Part shown: in pieces, positions 25,701 through 33,335 of the stretch | Position numbering within the stretch: the stretch's first letter is position 1 | How the letters are laid out: each line of letters starts with the position of its first letter | NCBI RefSeq assembly: GCF_000478275.1 | Contig: NZ_ASJB01000055.1 | Coordinates: 1-64,000 of the forward strand | Reading direction: 5' to 3' | From: Amycolatopsis orientalis DSM 40040 = KCTC 9412 | Lineage (GTDB): Bacteria; Actinomycetota; Actinomycetes; Mycobacteriales; Pseudonocardiaceae | Length of the DNA stretch: 64,000 bases | Translations under genes and position numbers: made by a program | Notes under the pieces: model-generated | The model's input: only the letters and a program-made list of their open reading frames with translations | What the model was told of the DNA's origin: nothing | Database searches by the model: none

Positions 25701-27826
25701 CCTACGCGAAGGGCGGTGTCCTGCCCGAGCCCGCGGTGGTCGAGACCCCGCGCGGCGGGACCACCCTCACCCATCGGCTGGGCCTGCAGTTCGCCGCCGG
25801 CCTCGGACCCGATCACGGCGCGCCGTTGCCGGGCCGGAACAACCCCCGCGCCAGGGCGGAACCGGCGGTCAACGACTGGCTGGCCGACATGCTGCCCGAC
25901 CCGGGCTCGGTGGCGGCGTCGGTCACCTGGCTCGATCACAAGAACAAGAAGCACGTCCACGTGGTGACCCAGGCGGAGGCCGGACTGCAGGCGATCGACC
26001 TGCTGTGGGCGGTGCCGCCGGCGCGGGCGGCGGAGGCCACCGACCTGGACGACCGGATTCTCGGCGTCGTCATCGAGGAGGCGCGCCCGCGACCGGACGC
26101 CGAACTCGAAATCCAGTACACGGAACGGGTTTCCGGGAAGGTGAGCTTCTTCGAGTTGTCCCCGCTGATCGGCGCCCTGCGTTCGCTGCTGACGACGGCG
26201 AGGCCGCTGCGGCCGACCGATCTGATCCCCGCGGCCGGTACCGCGCGGGTCGAACGCGCGGCCGACGACGCCGTCTCGCTCTCCCGGGAACGCCCCGCCG
26301 CGGTTCTGGAATCCCTGACCAGCCTCGGCGAGGACGTCACGGAATTCCTCGCCGATCTCGGTGCGCTGGAACCGGCGGAGGTCGTCGAGCACATCGACGA
26401 TTTCCTCGCCCGGTACGCGAAACTGGCCAAGGCCGCGGGCGACTTTGGACTGGGTGTCAGCGGCTGGGGAGAACTGTCGCTGTGGCGGGGTGGCGTGTTC
26501 GCCCGCGTCCTCGATGCCGTCGCCGAGGTGGTCGCGAGGATGGACCGTGCGCTGAAGGCCGCGGACGTGCTGTTCACCCGGTACGAGAAGCTCCCGTCGT
26601 CCGCATCGGACGCGGAGCGGTTCCGGCTGCTGGAAGAGATCGAGCGGTTGCTGGTGATGAAACCGAATCCGCGCGAAACGTCGGTGTTCCGGATGCGGGC
26701 GCGGGTGCGTTCGGCCCGCACGACGTTCGAGGCCCGCCTCGGCCGGTTGACCGGGATCGCCGGGACGACCGAGTCGACGCTGAGCGGCCTGCTCGCCGAC
26801 GTGGCACGCGAACTGCCGCTGACCGACATCGATCCGGCCGGTCTCGACCTCGAACCGTTCGAAGACCAAATCTTCGCCTACGGTGCGGAACTGCTGGCGC
26901 GGGCGGGAAAGCTCAAGACCGACCTCATCGGTGACGCCGCCGCGCACAAGGACGGACGGCGGCAGGCCGCGGAAAAGCTCCTGGTTCGTTATGACGAGGT
27001 GCCTGCCGGACCGGAGCGGGTCGCCGCCGGGATCGACGCCCTCAAGGCACTGCTCGGGGAAGACGTCTTGGTGGTCCCGGAGTTCACGCCGTCGGAGGAG
27101 ATGCTCGACCAATGGCGCGACGCGCGGAACGACAGTGAGGCCCTCGTCGAGCACCTGACCGACGATCGGCCGGGCAAACCCGACCGTGACTTCCCGGTGG
27201 ACGACTGGCTGCACGGGATGGCCAGAGTGCGGGAAAAGCCGCGGCTGTGGGAGAAGACGGTGCACCTCGCCGGCGCGCTGCTCGAACCCGGCGGCCTGCT
27301 CGGCACCGGGATCGGGGGCTGGCAGGAGCCGCGGCTGACGCCGGTCCAGCTGCCCTATGCCGAGGACGACCATTGGCTGGCCATGGAATTCTTCGATCCG
27401 GCGAAGGTGGGCGATCAGCTGGTCGAGGACCGGTTGCTCTACACCGCGCACTACGCGGCCTCGCTGAACGGTGAACGTCAGTGCGGGCTGCTGCTCGACG
27501 AATGGACCGAGGTGGTCCCCGCCGAACGCGAGACGACGGGGATCGCGCTGCATTACGACGGCCCGGACGCCGAGCCGCCGCAGTCGATGCTGCTCGTCGT
27601 CCCGCCGGTACTGGAACCGGACGGGAACTGGACCACGGACCTGCTCCTCGAAGCGATCGAGGAGACCTTCGACCTGGCGAAGACGCGGGCCGTGGAACCC
27701 GATCACCTCGAAGGCACCGTGCTCGGGCAGTTCCTCCCGGCGACGATGATGTCGGCGGTCCGGGACCAGGCCACGATCAGTACCGACCTCGCCGTCGCCA
27801 CCCTGCGCTGGAAGGCCACCCGATGA
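22739..27826 (+). CDS. Giant 1695-residue protein of unknown function
   Basis: Starts at an ATG 20 bases inside the previous gene (MPDLKLDFPVLLGPVRVETR). The N-terminal 300 residues look mixed alpha/beta (ELLIRVFPDEWSIDKFEERP, TILVVVTPRPVAQ). Then come WWEKTDGEWFAEL, RQPYGILPTTVFSKLAF and a long helical region. Around residue 950-1010 is a striking helix-type stretch, ADLIVAEGTHQVLQGNTERA then SATLDSYAKGG, followed by TLTHRLGLQFAAGL. Later parts contain further helices (EHIDDFLARYAKLAKAAGDF), and the C-terminus has LPYAEDDHWLAMEFFDPAKV and YTAHYAASLNGERQCGLLLD. No signal peptide, membrane segment or enzyme motif is recognised. Scaffold or structural role seems likelier than catalysis (inference). 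Confidence 0.7.
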   Translation: MPDLKLDFPVLLGPVRVETRYVGDELLIRVFPDEWSIDKFEERPTRAELAALDAYWVTLWAAGGSPLAERVAFEQLSTRVAAGRAAWLLQKYKPANPGDRPTQVATGTTILVVVTPRPVAQEDRQPTVTYWTSVWKAHGDREKLREAEIALLVAVGAIRAKAIRAVRPSGLDSAASSTGILVTVAFMVLPPLPAGEIAEESWTTAAKASLLPDKFTAFGYVGDTRIFTKSGGPVKADLAVSPDPAEPREKQLEINEETGALRVPDALKWLTEFKAAEDVGMGIRVTVGATFGTLDRLVVLGLREGATPQKSADDWAKLLTDQIRTPAGFGFLPQGTPTNNSDRAAAGQDPRAEAESKLATAAGFAAGATQWWEKTDGEWFAELLGLDPAVLAGVANAEGGDRWEARAAHTALWPATWGYYLPALLNGVLTEQQIAQTRQFFLEHVSGRGPLPVVKIGRQPYGILPTTVFSKLAFPPTAPHRAALNNVLKEASRDWHDALPKVQYLDSATGDPHQKLLDILALHPTSAEYHQRFARSAEELAVREPGLAERLETVLSAPIRDVLARFGHRTVDPDPEPDLLRRVFEEQAQPIPAPVVDDRELSEVDPIRDYAPEGNYLAWLAHYGKENLDKVRKEEGFDDNVPPSALLYLLARHAVLLGAAEAARRLALSTPGAEVVLDTSPAAADLSEQIEALRLLSKVPTARLERVFAEHLDCATYRLDAWRLGLVNERLAELRRDPAGGPPKRGLHLGAYGRLEKIERAGTPATERLPDGLPAIFGTEPLPHDEKNGGYIHAPSPAHARTAAVLRAGFLANGKQRADSTFAVNLSSSRVRVALSLLDGMRQGQAPGALLGYRFERGLHDRRVGLDEVIAGLRFHFPLRANKIAESVPDPAQGPGLPTSVEQVEARNVIDGLAFLRHVDKLDKKERVYPYKLTGLPEITDPGKLDDIGKEVDALRDAQDALADLIVAEGTHQVLQGNTERASATLDSYAKGGVLPEPAVVETPRGGTTLTHRLGLQFAAGLGPDHGAPLPGRNNPRARAEPAVNDWLADMLPDPGSVAASVTWLDHKNKKHVHVVTQAEAGLQAIDLLWAVPPARAAEATDLDDRILGVVIEEARPRPDAELEIQYTERVSGKVSFFELSPLIGALRSLLTTARPLRPTDLIPAAGTARVERAADDAVSLSRERPAAVLESLTSLGEDVTEFLADLGALEPAEVVEHIDDFLARYAKLAKAAGDFGLGVSGWGELSLWRGGVFARVLDAVAEVVARMDRALKAADVLFTRYEKLPSSASDAERFRLLEEIERLLVMKPNPRETSVFRMRARVRSARTTFEARLGRLTGIAGTTESTLSGLLADVARELPLTDIDPAGLDLEPFEDQIFAYGAELLARAGKLKTDLIGDAAAHKDGRRQAAEKLLVRYDEVPAGPERVAAGIDALKALLGEDVLVVPEFTPSEEMLDQWRDARNDSEALVEHLTDDRPGKPDRDFPVDDWLHGMARVREKPRLWEKTVHLAGALLEPGGLLGTGIGGWQEPRLTPVQLPYAEDDHWLAMEFFDPAKVGDQLVEDRLLYTAHYAASLNGERQCGLLLDEWTEVVPAERETTGIALHYDGPDAEPPQSMLLVVPPVLEPDGNWTTDLLLEAIEETFDLAKTRAVEPDHLEGTVLGQFLPATMMSAVRDQATISTDLAVATLRWKATR

Positions 27827-29682
27827 CCGGAACCCAGTCCTTCACCGAAGAACTCGCCGCCCCCGCCGTCGGGGTGTGGAACCGGCTGGAAGGCCGCCCC
27901 CGCACCACCGGTTTCGACCGCGCCCTGCGAGCCGAGGTCCGGGATCCTTTGTGGATGCTCACCCGGCAGTGGCAGCTGGGGGAGTTCCGCGGGACGGACG
28001 CGGGCAGCCCGGTCACCGTGACCTACGCGGTGTCGCCGTCGAGGCCCACCCGGTTCCAGCCGCCCGCCGGGCCTCCGCAGGACCTGGGCACCGATCGTCC
28101 ACTTGAGACAGTCGCGGAGCGGCGGCGTCCGCAGCTGACGTTCGGTACTCCCGGAACCGAGAAGATCGGCTTCGACCTGAGGCTGGCGATCGGCCGTCAC
28201 TGGTTCAAGCTGATGGCCGCCGAGCGGCTCCTGCTCGGCAATCTCCTCGGGTTCAGGAACGCCTACATCGAGCGCTATCCCATCACGCTGCCTGATCCGG
28301 GGAATCCCGACGACGTCGCGAAGCTGGCGCATCCCGAGGTCTGGTCGATGATGCAGACGGTCGCCGGACGCCGGATGGACGGCTACCTGTTCTATCTGCA
28401 CCTCAAGGGCGGCGGGCACGCCGAGGACGGCACCGGTCTGCTCGGGCAGCTGCAGAGCGCCCTGCTGCGCAAGCTGGGGGCCCGGCTGGTGCGGTGGTAC
28501 GAGAACCTGATCGACCGGCCCGTGGCGGAACCGACGGACGCGACCTGGGATCCCGGCCGGTTCGAGCACCGGTTCTCGGTCGCCGCCGGTGTCGAGGGCG
28601 GGGGTGAGAAGAAGCTTTCCGCCGAGGAATACCCCGGCGGGACGCTGGAGTGGCACGCGTTCTCGGTCGATCCGGAGAATCCGGTCGGCGGGACGAAACC
28701 GCCGGAGCCGACGCTGACCAGGACCGTGTTCCCCGCGCCGGTCCGCTATTCCGGGATGCCCCTGGCACGCTGGTGGGCGCAGGAGGACGGGAAGACCAAC
28801 TTCGCCGCCGTCCGGCCCGACAGCACCGACCTCGCGCGGCTGGTCTTCCTGGAGTTCGCGCTCGTGTTCTCCAACGACTGGTACCAGGTGCCGTGCGACC
28901 TGCCCGCCGGCACGCTCTCCAGGATCCAGGGGCTGGTCGTCACGGACGTCTTCGGGCAGAAGCAGTGGATCACCCCGGCGGGCCGGGGACGGGACGAGGA
29001 CTGGCGCCGGTGGTCGATGTTCACCCTGGACACCGCCGGTCATGGCGACGTGCGGGCCGACACAGACCTGCTGCTCCCGCCGAGTGTGCCGAAGGTGGCC
29101 GAAGGTCCCGCGCTGGAGGAGGTCCTGCTGATCCGCGACGAGACCGCTAACCTGGTCTGGGGTATCGAGCAGACCATCACCACGCCGGTCGGGGAACCGC
29201 GGCGGGGAAGCGAGGCGGCCGCGGAGGTCGTCGCGTTCCGGCGGCGCCTGCACGACGCCGTCGCGGCGGCGGCCGGGGAGGATCCGCCGCGGGCGCCGAT
29301 CTCGTACGTCGCGATGAACAGCGTGCCGGAGCATTGGATCCCGTTCATCCCGGTGCACGCGCCCGGGGACAACCGCGAGATCCGGTTGCAGCGCGCGGCG
29401 ATGCCGGACGTCGTGGACCGGCGGCCGGTGAAACCGCGGACGACGTTGCTGCGGCCGGGTCTCGACGATCTCCCGGCCGGTCAGAAGCCGCAGTACTACG
29501 TCAACGAGGAGGAGGTACCCCGCGCGGGCACGCGGCTTTCGGTCGCCTACAACCGGACGCGCTGGCGCGACGGCCGCGTCGTCGTCTGGCTCAGTGTGCG
29601 GCGCGGTGTCGGCCGGGGCGAGGGCTCCAGCGGGCTGGCCTTCGACCTCCTGGAGGACACGCCGCCGCCTCCGGCGCCGTGA
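27823..29682 (+). CDS. Large protein of unknown function (DPLWMLTRQWQLGEF type), last gene of operon
   Basis: 619 residues from an ATG overlapping the previous stop (ATGA). The N-terminus carries the strongest motif of the operon: PAVGVWNRLEGRPRTTGFDR and then RAEVRDPLWMLTRQWQLGEF with RGTDAGSPV. I recall this motif in uncharacterised proteins of several phyla. The centre has LARLVFLEFALVFSNDWYQV and RIQGLVVTDVFGQKQWITPA, beta-rich in character, and WRRWSMFTLD. The C-terminal 100 residues are basic and end in Pro (DTPPPPAP). No signal peptide or known domain. A composite hairpin follows after 11 bases and probably ends the operon. Confidence 0.7.
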   Translation: MTGTQSFTEELAAPAVGVWNRLEGRPRTTGFDRALRAEVRDPLWMLTRQWQLGEFRGTDAGSPVTVTYAVSPSRPTRFQPPAGPPQDLGTDRPLETVAERRRPQLTFGTPGTEKIGFDLRLAIGRHWFKLMAAERLLLGNLLGFRNAYIERYPITLPDPGNPDDVAKLAHPEVWSMMQTVAGRRMDGYLFYLHLKGGGHAEDGTGLLGQLQSALLRKLGARLVRWYENLIDRPVAEPTDATWDPGRFEHRFSVAAGVEGGGEKKLSAEEYPGGTLEWHAFSVDPENPVGGTKPPEPTLTRTVFPAPVRYSGMPLARWWAQEDGKTNFAAVRPDSTDLARLVFLEFALVFSNDWYQVPCDLPAGTLSRIQGLVVTDVFGQKQWITPAGRGRDEDWRRWSMFTLDTAGHGDVRADTDLLLPPSVPKVAEGPALEEVLLIRDETANLVWGIEQTITTPVGEPRRGSEAAAEVVAFRRRLHDAVAAAAGEDPPRAPISYVAMNSVPEHWIPFIPVHAPGDNREIRLQRAAMPDVVDRRPVKPRTTLLRPGLDDLPAGQKPQYYVNEEEVPRAGTRLSVAYNRTRWRDGRVVVWLSVRRGVGRGEGSSGLAFDLLEDTPPPPAP

Positions 29683-29693
29683 TCACCCGCGAG

Positions 29694-29774
29694 AGCTGAA
29701 GGGGACTTTCCCCGCATCTCATGCGGTGAAGGGAGCTTTCCCCGCATGAGATGCGGGGAAAGCTCCCTTCAGCT
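29694..29774. terminator. Composite hairpin with two alternative left arms, between convergent genes
   Basis: A first arm GAAGGGGACTTTCCCCGCAT (from about 29698) is followed by a near-copy GAAGGGAGCTTTCCCCGCAT (29728-29747); they differ at two positions. The right arm 29751-29770 is perfectly complementary to the second copy across a 3-base loop, and could also pair with the first. It separates the end of the large operon from the convergent pepA. A related element lies at 42510. Confidence 0.7.
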
Positions 29775-29800
29775 CGCAGCGGAGCCGCGGTTCCAGTGGG

Positions 29801-31303
29801 TCAGCCGTTGGCGGCGATGTCCGCGAGGACTGCGGCGATCGTGCGGACCGGGACGCCGGTGCCGCCCTTGCCGGTGTAGCCCCACGGCCCGGCGGTGTTG
29901 AACGACGGGCCCGCGATGTCGATGTGCGCCCAGGGCAGGCCGTCGGCGACGAACTCGCGCAGGAAGATGCCCGCGGCGAGCATGCCGCCCCAGCGGTGCC
30001 CGGTGACGTTGGCCAGGTCGGCCAGACGCGAGTCGAGGTCGGCGCGCAGTTCCTCCGGCAGCGGCATGGCCCAGCCGCCCTCGCCGGTCGCCTGCGCGAT
30101 CGAAGCGACCCGGTCGCGGAACTCGTCCGAGCCCATGACACCGGCGGTGCGGCTGCCCAGCGCGACGAGCTGCGCGCCGGTCAGCGTCGAGGTCTCGATC
30201 AGGTAGTCGGGGTTCTCCTCGCCCGCGCGCACGATCGCGTCGGCCAGCACGAGGCGGCCTTCGGCGTCGGTGTTGAGCACCTCGACGGTCTTGCCGCCGT
30301 ACATGCTGAGCACGTCGCCCGGCCGGTACGCGGTGGCCGAGGGCAGGTTCTCCGCCAGCGGGATGTGCGCGACGACCTCGAGCGGGTACTTCAGCTTCGC
30401 GGCCAGCACCACGGAGGCGAGCACGGCGGCCGCGCCCGACATGTCCGAGGTCATGTGGTCCATGTTCGCGGCGGGCTTGATCGAGATGCCGCCCGAGTCG
30501 AAGGTGATGCCCTTGCCGACCAGCGCGACCTTCTTCGCCGCCTTCGCGGGCTTGTAGGCCAGACGCAGCAGGCGCGGCTGGCGCGAGGAACCGCCGCCGA
30601 CGCCGAGGATGCCGCCGAAGCCCTTGCGCTTCAGCGCCTTCTCGTCAAGGACCTCGAACTCGAGGCCGTTCGCCTCGGCCAGCGTCTTCGCGCGGTCGGC
30701 GAAGGAGGCCGGGAACAGGTCGTTCGGCGGGGTGTTGATCAGGTCGCGGGCGATGATCACCGACTCCGCGATGAGACCGGCGGCCTTCAGCGTCGCCTTG
30801 TGGTCCTTGGCGGTGCCCTCTTCGGGGCTCACGAAGTCCACCTTGGCGACCGGGCCGTCGCCCTTCTCCGAGCGGTACTCGGTGAAGCTGTACGCGCCGA
30901 GCGCGGTGCCCTCGACGGCGGCCTGCAGGTCGATCGCCGACAGCGTGACGAACGCGCGCTCGGTGCCGCTCAGCGCCCGCGCGGCGGCACCGGCACCCCG
31001 GCGGACCTGCTCGGCGGTGACGCCGTCCGCGCCCGCCTTGCCGAGGCCGACGGCCAGCACGACACCGGCGGACAGCTTGCCCAGCGTCGGCACCTTGACG
31101 ACCTCGTCGGCCTTGCCGGACGCGCCGAGCGTGCCGAGGACCTCGGCGAGCTTGCCGTCGAAGGCGGCGTCGGCAACGGAGGAACCGGCGGCGAGCGCCA
31201 GACCGTCCTCGCCCTGCAAGGTGCCGACGACGACGACATCGGCGCGCGTCTTGGCAAGCGCCGCTTCGGCGTTCTCGGTCAGGGCAAGCTTCGGCACGGT
31301 CAC
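29801..31303 (-). CDS. pepA: Leucyl aminopeptidase, M17 family
   Basis: 500 residues. The C-terminal catalytic domain has the M17 landmarks: LVGKGITFDSGGISIKPAAN with the metal-binding Lys and Asp, HMTSDMSGAAAVLA, and the signature NTDAEGRLVLADA. The N-terminal domain (1-170) is the variable regulatory/assembly domain. These cytosolic enzymes form hexamers with two divalent metals and remove N-terminal residues from peptides. The GTG start has GAGGAG six bases upstream. It corresponds to M. tuberculosis Rv2213 (pepB) in the same neighbourhood. Confidence 0.95.
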   Translation of the reverse strand: MTVPKLALTENAEAALAKTRADVVVVGTLQGEDGLALAAGSSVADAAFDGKLAEVLGTLGASGKADEVVKVPTLGKLSAGVVLAVGLGKAGADGVTAEQVRRGAGAAARALSGTERAFVTLSAIDLQAAVEGTALGAYSFTEYRSEKGDGPVAKVDFVSPEEGTAKDHKATLKAAGLIAESVIIARDLINTPPNDLFPASFADRAKTLAEANGLEFEVLDEKALKRKGFGGILGVGGGSSRQPRLLRLAYKPAKAAKKVALVGKGITFDSGGISIKPAANMDHMTSDMSGAAAVLASVVLAAKLKYPLEVVAHIPLAENLPSATAYRPGDVLSMYGGKTVEVLNTDAEGRLVLADAIVRAGEENPDYLIETSTLTGAQLVALGSRTAGVMGSDEFRDRVASIAQATGEGGWAMPLPEELRADLDSRLADLANVTGHRWGGMLAAGIFLREFVADGLPWAHIDIAGPSFNTAGPWGYTGKGGTGVPVRTIAAVLADIAANG

Positions 31304-31436
31304 TTCTGGCTCCTCGCGCGTTCGCGGTGGGTACCGGGCGGCCGCCCGGTCGGATCGTGAGCCATGCTAATGACAGTCGGACCTGGGGTAACAGCGGGGC
31401 CGACCGGATAACTGGATGTTCTGGAAGGGAGACGGC

Positions 31437-32291
31437 GTGCGACTGGCTGGCGGTCTGCTCATCGCGCTCGCGGTGGGCACCTCCGGAGCGGACTACTGGG
31501 TGCTGCTCGCCGCCGTGGTCGCGGTCCTGTGCGCCGTGGCGGCGGAGGCGCTGCTGCCGCCGCTGGGGGAGTCGCGGCCGGAGCGGATCTCGGGCTCCGT
31601 TTCACGGCTGGGCCTGGTCCTGGTCTTCGCGACGACGTTCGGTCACTACCTCTTCCCGTCGGCGCCGGGAGCGGCCGCCGCGGTGTTCGCCGTGGTGGTG
31701 ACCGTCGCCGATCTCGCCGGGGTCCGCCTCGGCGACTACGCCGCCCGCTGGGTCACCGGCCTGCTGCTGGCCGCGGCCGTCTCCCTGATCGCGATCTGCG
31801 TCGGCATCCCGCCGTTGGCGCAGTTCATCGCGCCGGACCCGCCGTCCGTGCCGGGGCTCGGTCTCGCCGTGCTGGTCCTGCTGCCGTTCCTGACACCTCG
31901 CCGTCCCGGCGCGGGCCGCGCGGCCGCGGTGGGTGCCGTGGCCGTGGCGATCATCGCCGTCGCCCTCTACCAGCTGGGGCCGATCCGGATGGGTCTTTCG
32001 GCGACGTCGTTCCGCGAACTCCTCGCCGCCGCCGACGCGGTCTCGCTGCTGCCGGTGCTGACCGTGGTGGTCGCGCTGGCGACCGTGCCCGTCGCGGTGG
32101 ACGCCTTCACCGACGGCCGCGAGCGGCTTTCCCCGGAACGTCCGAAGGCGACACTCGCTTGTGGACTGATCGTGGCCGTCGCCGCGGCCTTCGCTGGGCC
32201 GGTCGTGGCCCTCGGGCTCGCGGGAGTGGGAACGCTCACCGAACTGGTTCTGCGGGTCCGTGCCCGTCGGTACCGTGCAAGGCGTGCGTGA
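31437..32291 (+). CDS. Polytopic membrane protein
   Basis: 284 residues from a GTG with GGAAGGGAG just upstream; an ATG at 31416 is less well placed. Seven or eight hydrophobic helices are visible, such as ALAVGTSGADYWVLLAAVVA, AVFAVVVTVADLAGVRLGDY and VVVALATVPVAVDAF. It ends in a basic tail (RVRARRYRARRA). No transporter family is recognised. It diverges from pepA and overlaps the start of the DUF402 gene by about eight bases, so the two are probably cotranscribed. Confidence 0.75.
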   Translation: MRLAGGLLIALAVGTSGADYWVLLAAVVAVLCAVAAEALLPPLGESRPERISGSVSRLGLVLVFATTFGHYLFPSAPGAAAAVFAVVVTVADLAGVRLGDYAARWVTGLLLAAAVSLIAICVGIPPLAQFIAPDPPSVPGLGLAVLVLLPFLTPRRPGAGRAAAVGAVAVAIIAVALYQLGPIRMGLSATSFRELLAAADAVSLLPVLTVVVALATVPVAVDAFTDGRERLSPERPKATLACGLIVAVAAAFAGPVVALGLAGVGTLTELVLRVRARRYRARRA

Positions 32292-32910
32292 TCCCTTCTG
32301 GACCCCGGGCGACACGGTCGTCGAACGGTTCCTGCGACCGGACGGCTCGATCGGCCAGCATCATCCGCTGCGCGTCATCTCCGACGACGGCACCGTGCTG
32401 CTCGGCTGGCTGCCCGCGGACACCCCGATCATCGGCAGCAGACTGGCCGACGGACGGCTCTTCCGAGAGGCTCCCCTGGAGGAACGGTTCCGGGTGCCGA
32501 GGGTGCGCGTCGCCGACTTCTGGCGCGACACCTCGACCCTGCGCCGGATCGCCGACGACGAATGGTCGTCGGTCTGGTGGTTCTTCGACGCCGCCGGGCA
32601 CTTCCTGAACTGGTACGTCAACCTCGAGGTCCCGCTGGGGCGCACGGCGACCGGGCCGGACCGGATCGACGGCATCCTCGACGTCGCCGTCGAACCCGGC
32701 GGGCGCTGGCAGTGGAAGGACGAGGACGAGGCCGAGGAGGCCGTCCTCGCCGGCCGCATCACCGCCGGGCAGCTGGAGCGGCTACGGGCCGAGGGCGAGC
32801 GGATCGGGGCGCTCGCGGACGCCGGCCGGTTCCCCTTCGACGGGACGTGGACCGACTTCCGGCCGGAGCCGGACTGGCCGGCGCCGGGCCTCCCCGACGG
32901 GTTGCTCTAG
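32284..32910 (+). CDS. DUF402-type protein
   Basis: 208 residues from a GTG at 32284 (an ATG at 32260 is possible). The family pattern is visible: DPFWTPGDTVVERFL near the start, WWFFDAAGHFLNWYVNLEVP near 100, RIDGILDVAVEPGG, then an acidic helix (KDEDEAEEAVLAGRITAGQL). DUF402 domains resemble a nucleoside-diphosphatase/RNA-processing fold (FomD-like), often with divalent metal. The role here is not evident. It overlaps the membrane-protein gene before it, and its stop overlaps that of the convergent gene by four bases (CTAG). Confidence 0.75.
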   Translation: MRDPFWTPGDTVVERFLRPDGSIGQHHPLRVISDDGTVLLGWLPADTPIIGSRLADGRLFREAPLEERFRVPRVRVADFWRDTSTLRRIADDEWSSVWWFFDAAGHFLNWYVNLEVPLGRTATGPDRIDGILDVAVEPGGRWQWKDEDEAEEAVLAGRITAGQLERLRAEGERIGALADAGRFPFDGTWTDFRPEPDWPAPGLPDGLL

Positions 32911-33218
32911 CTCACCTGGAGGAGCAGGAGCAGCACGAGCACGACGTTGAGCACCGTGAGGATGACCACCGACTTCGTGCCCAGCTCGCGCGGGAACACC
33001 CTGCCGTGGATGCTCTTCCACCAGAAGATGCCGAAACCGCCGGCGATCAGGCCGAGGAACGCGCCGAAGCCGCTGTCCAGCAGGGCCCAGCCGTCCATCA
33101 TCAGCACGCCGGTGCCGAAGGTCAGCAGTACCGCGGTCGCGAACGTCTTGATGTCGGCCCCCGTGCCGGAGGCGGCGGGCTTGGCCGGGTGAGCGGGCTG
33201 CATCGGGTTTAACGTCAC
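32907..33218 (-). CDS. Small membrane protein, three predicted helices
   Basis: 103 residues (GTG start, MTLNPMQPAHPAKPAASG). A short polar N-terminus is followed by three hydrophobic segments: FATAVLLTFGTGVLMMDGWA, GFGAFLGLIAGGFGIFWW and VVILTVLNVVLVLLLLL. The loop between the last two is basic (KSIHGRVFPRELGTK). No family recognised. It diverges from ilvE across a 117-base region. Confidence 0.65.
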   Translation of the reverse strand: MTLNPMQPAHPAKPAASGTGADIKTFATAVLLTFGTGVLMMDGWALLDSGFGAFLGLIAGGFGIFWWKSIHGRVFPRELGTKSVVILTVLNVVLVLLLLLQVS

Positions 33219-33335
33219 GCCGCCATCCTAGGGGCGAAGGCCCTCCCGTGTTCGTCCCGACGGACAGATCGCGGGAGGTAAAGATATGCGGACGTCCGAC
33301 TAACGAGGGTCCGACCAAGCGTTATCGTCTTAGCC

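Noticed and set aside
22661..27706. Open reading frame of about 1680 codons on the minus strand opposite the 1695-residue gene
   Set aside because: It is the antisense shadow of a high-GC gene: its composition is Arg/Gly/Asp-rich and repetitive, it has no ribosome-binding site, and the plus-strand frame has normal protein character and overlaps with its neighbours.
12840..29682. Contractile injection system, phage tail or Tc-toxin cluster
   Set aside because: No sheath, tube, baseplate, AAA+ ATPase, RHS or neuraminidase-like/TcdB domain could be read, so these known systems do not explain the operon.
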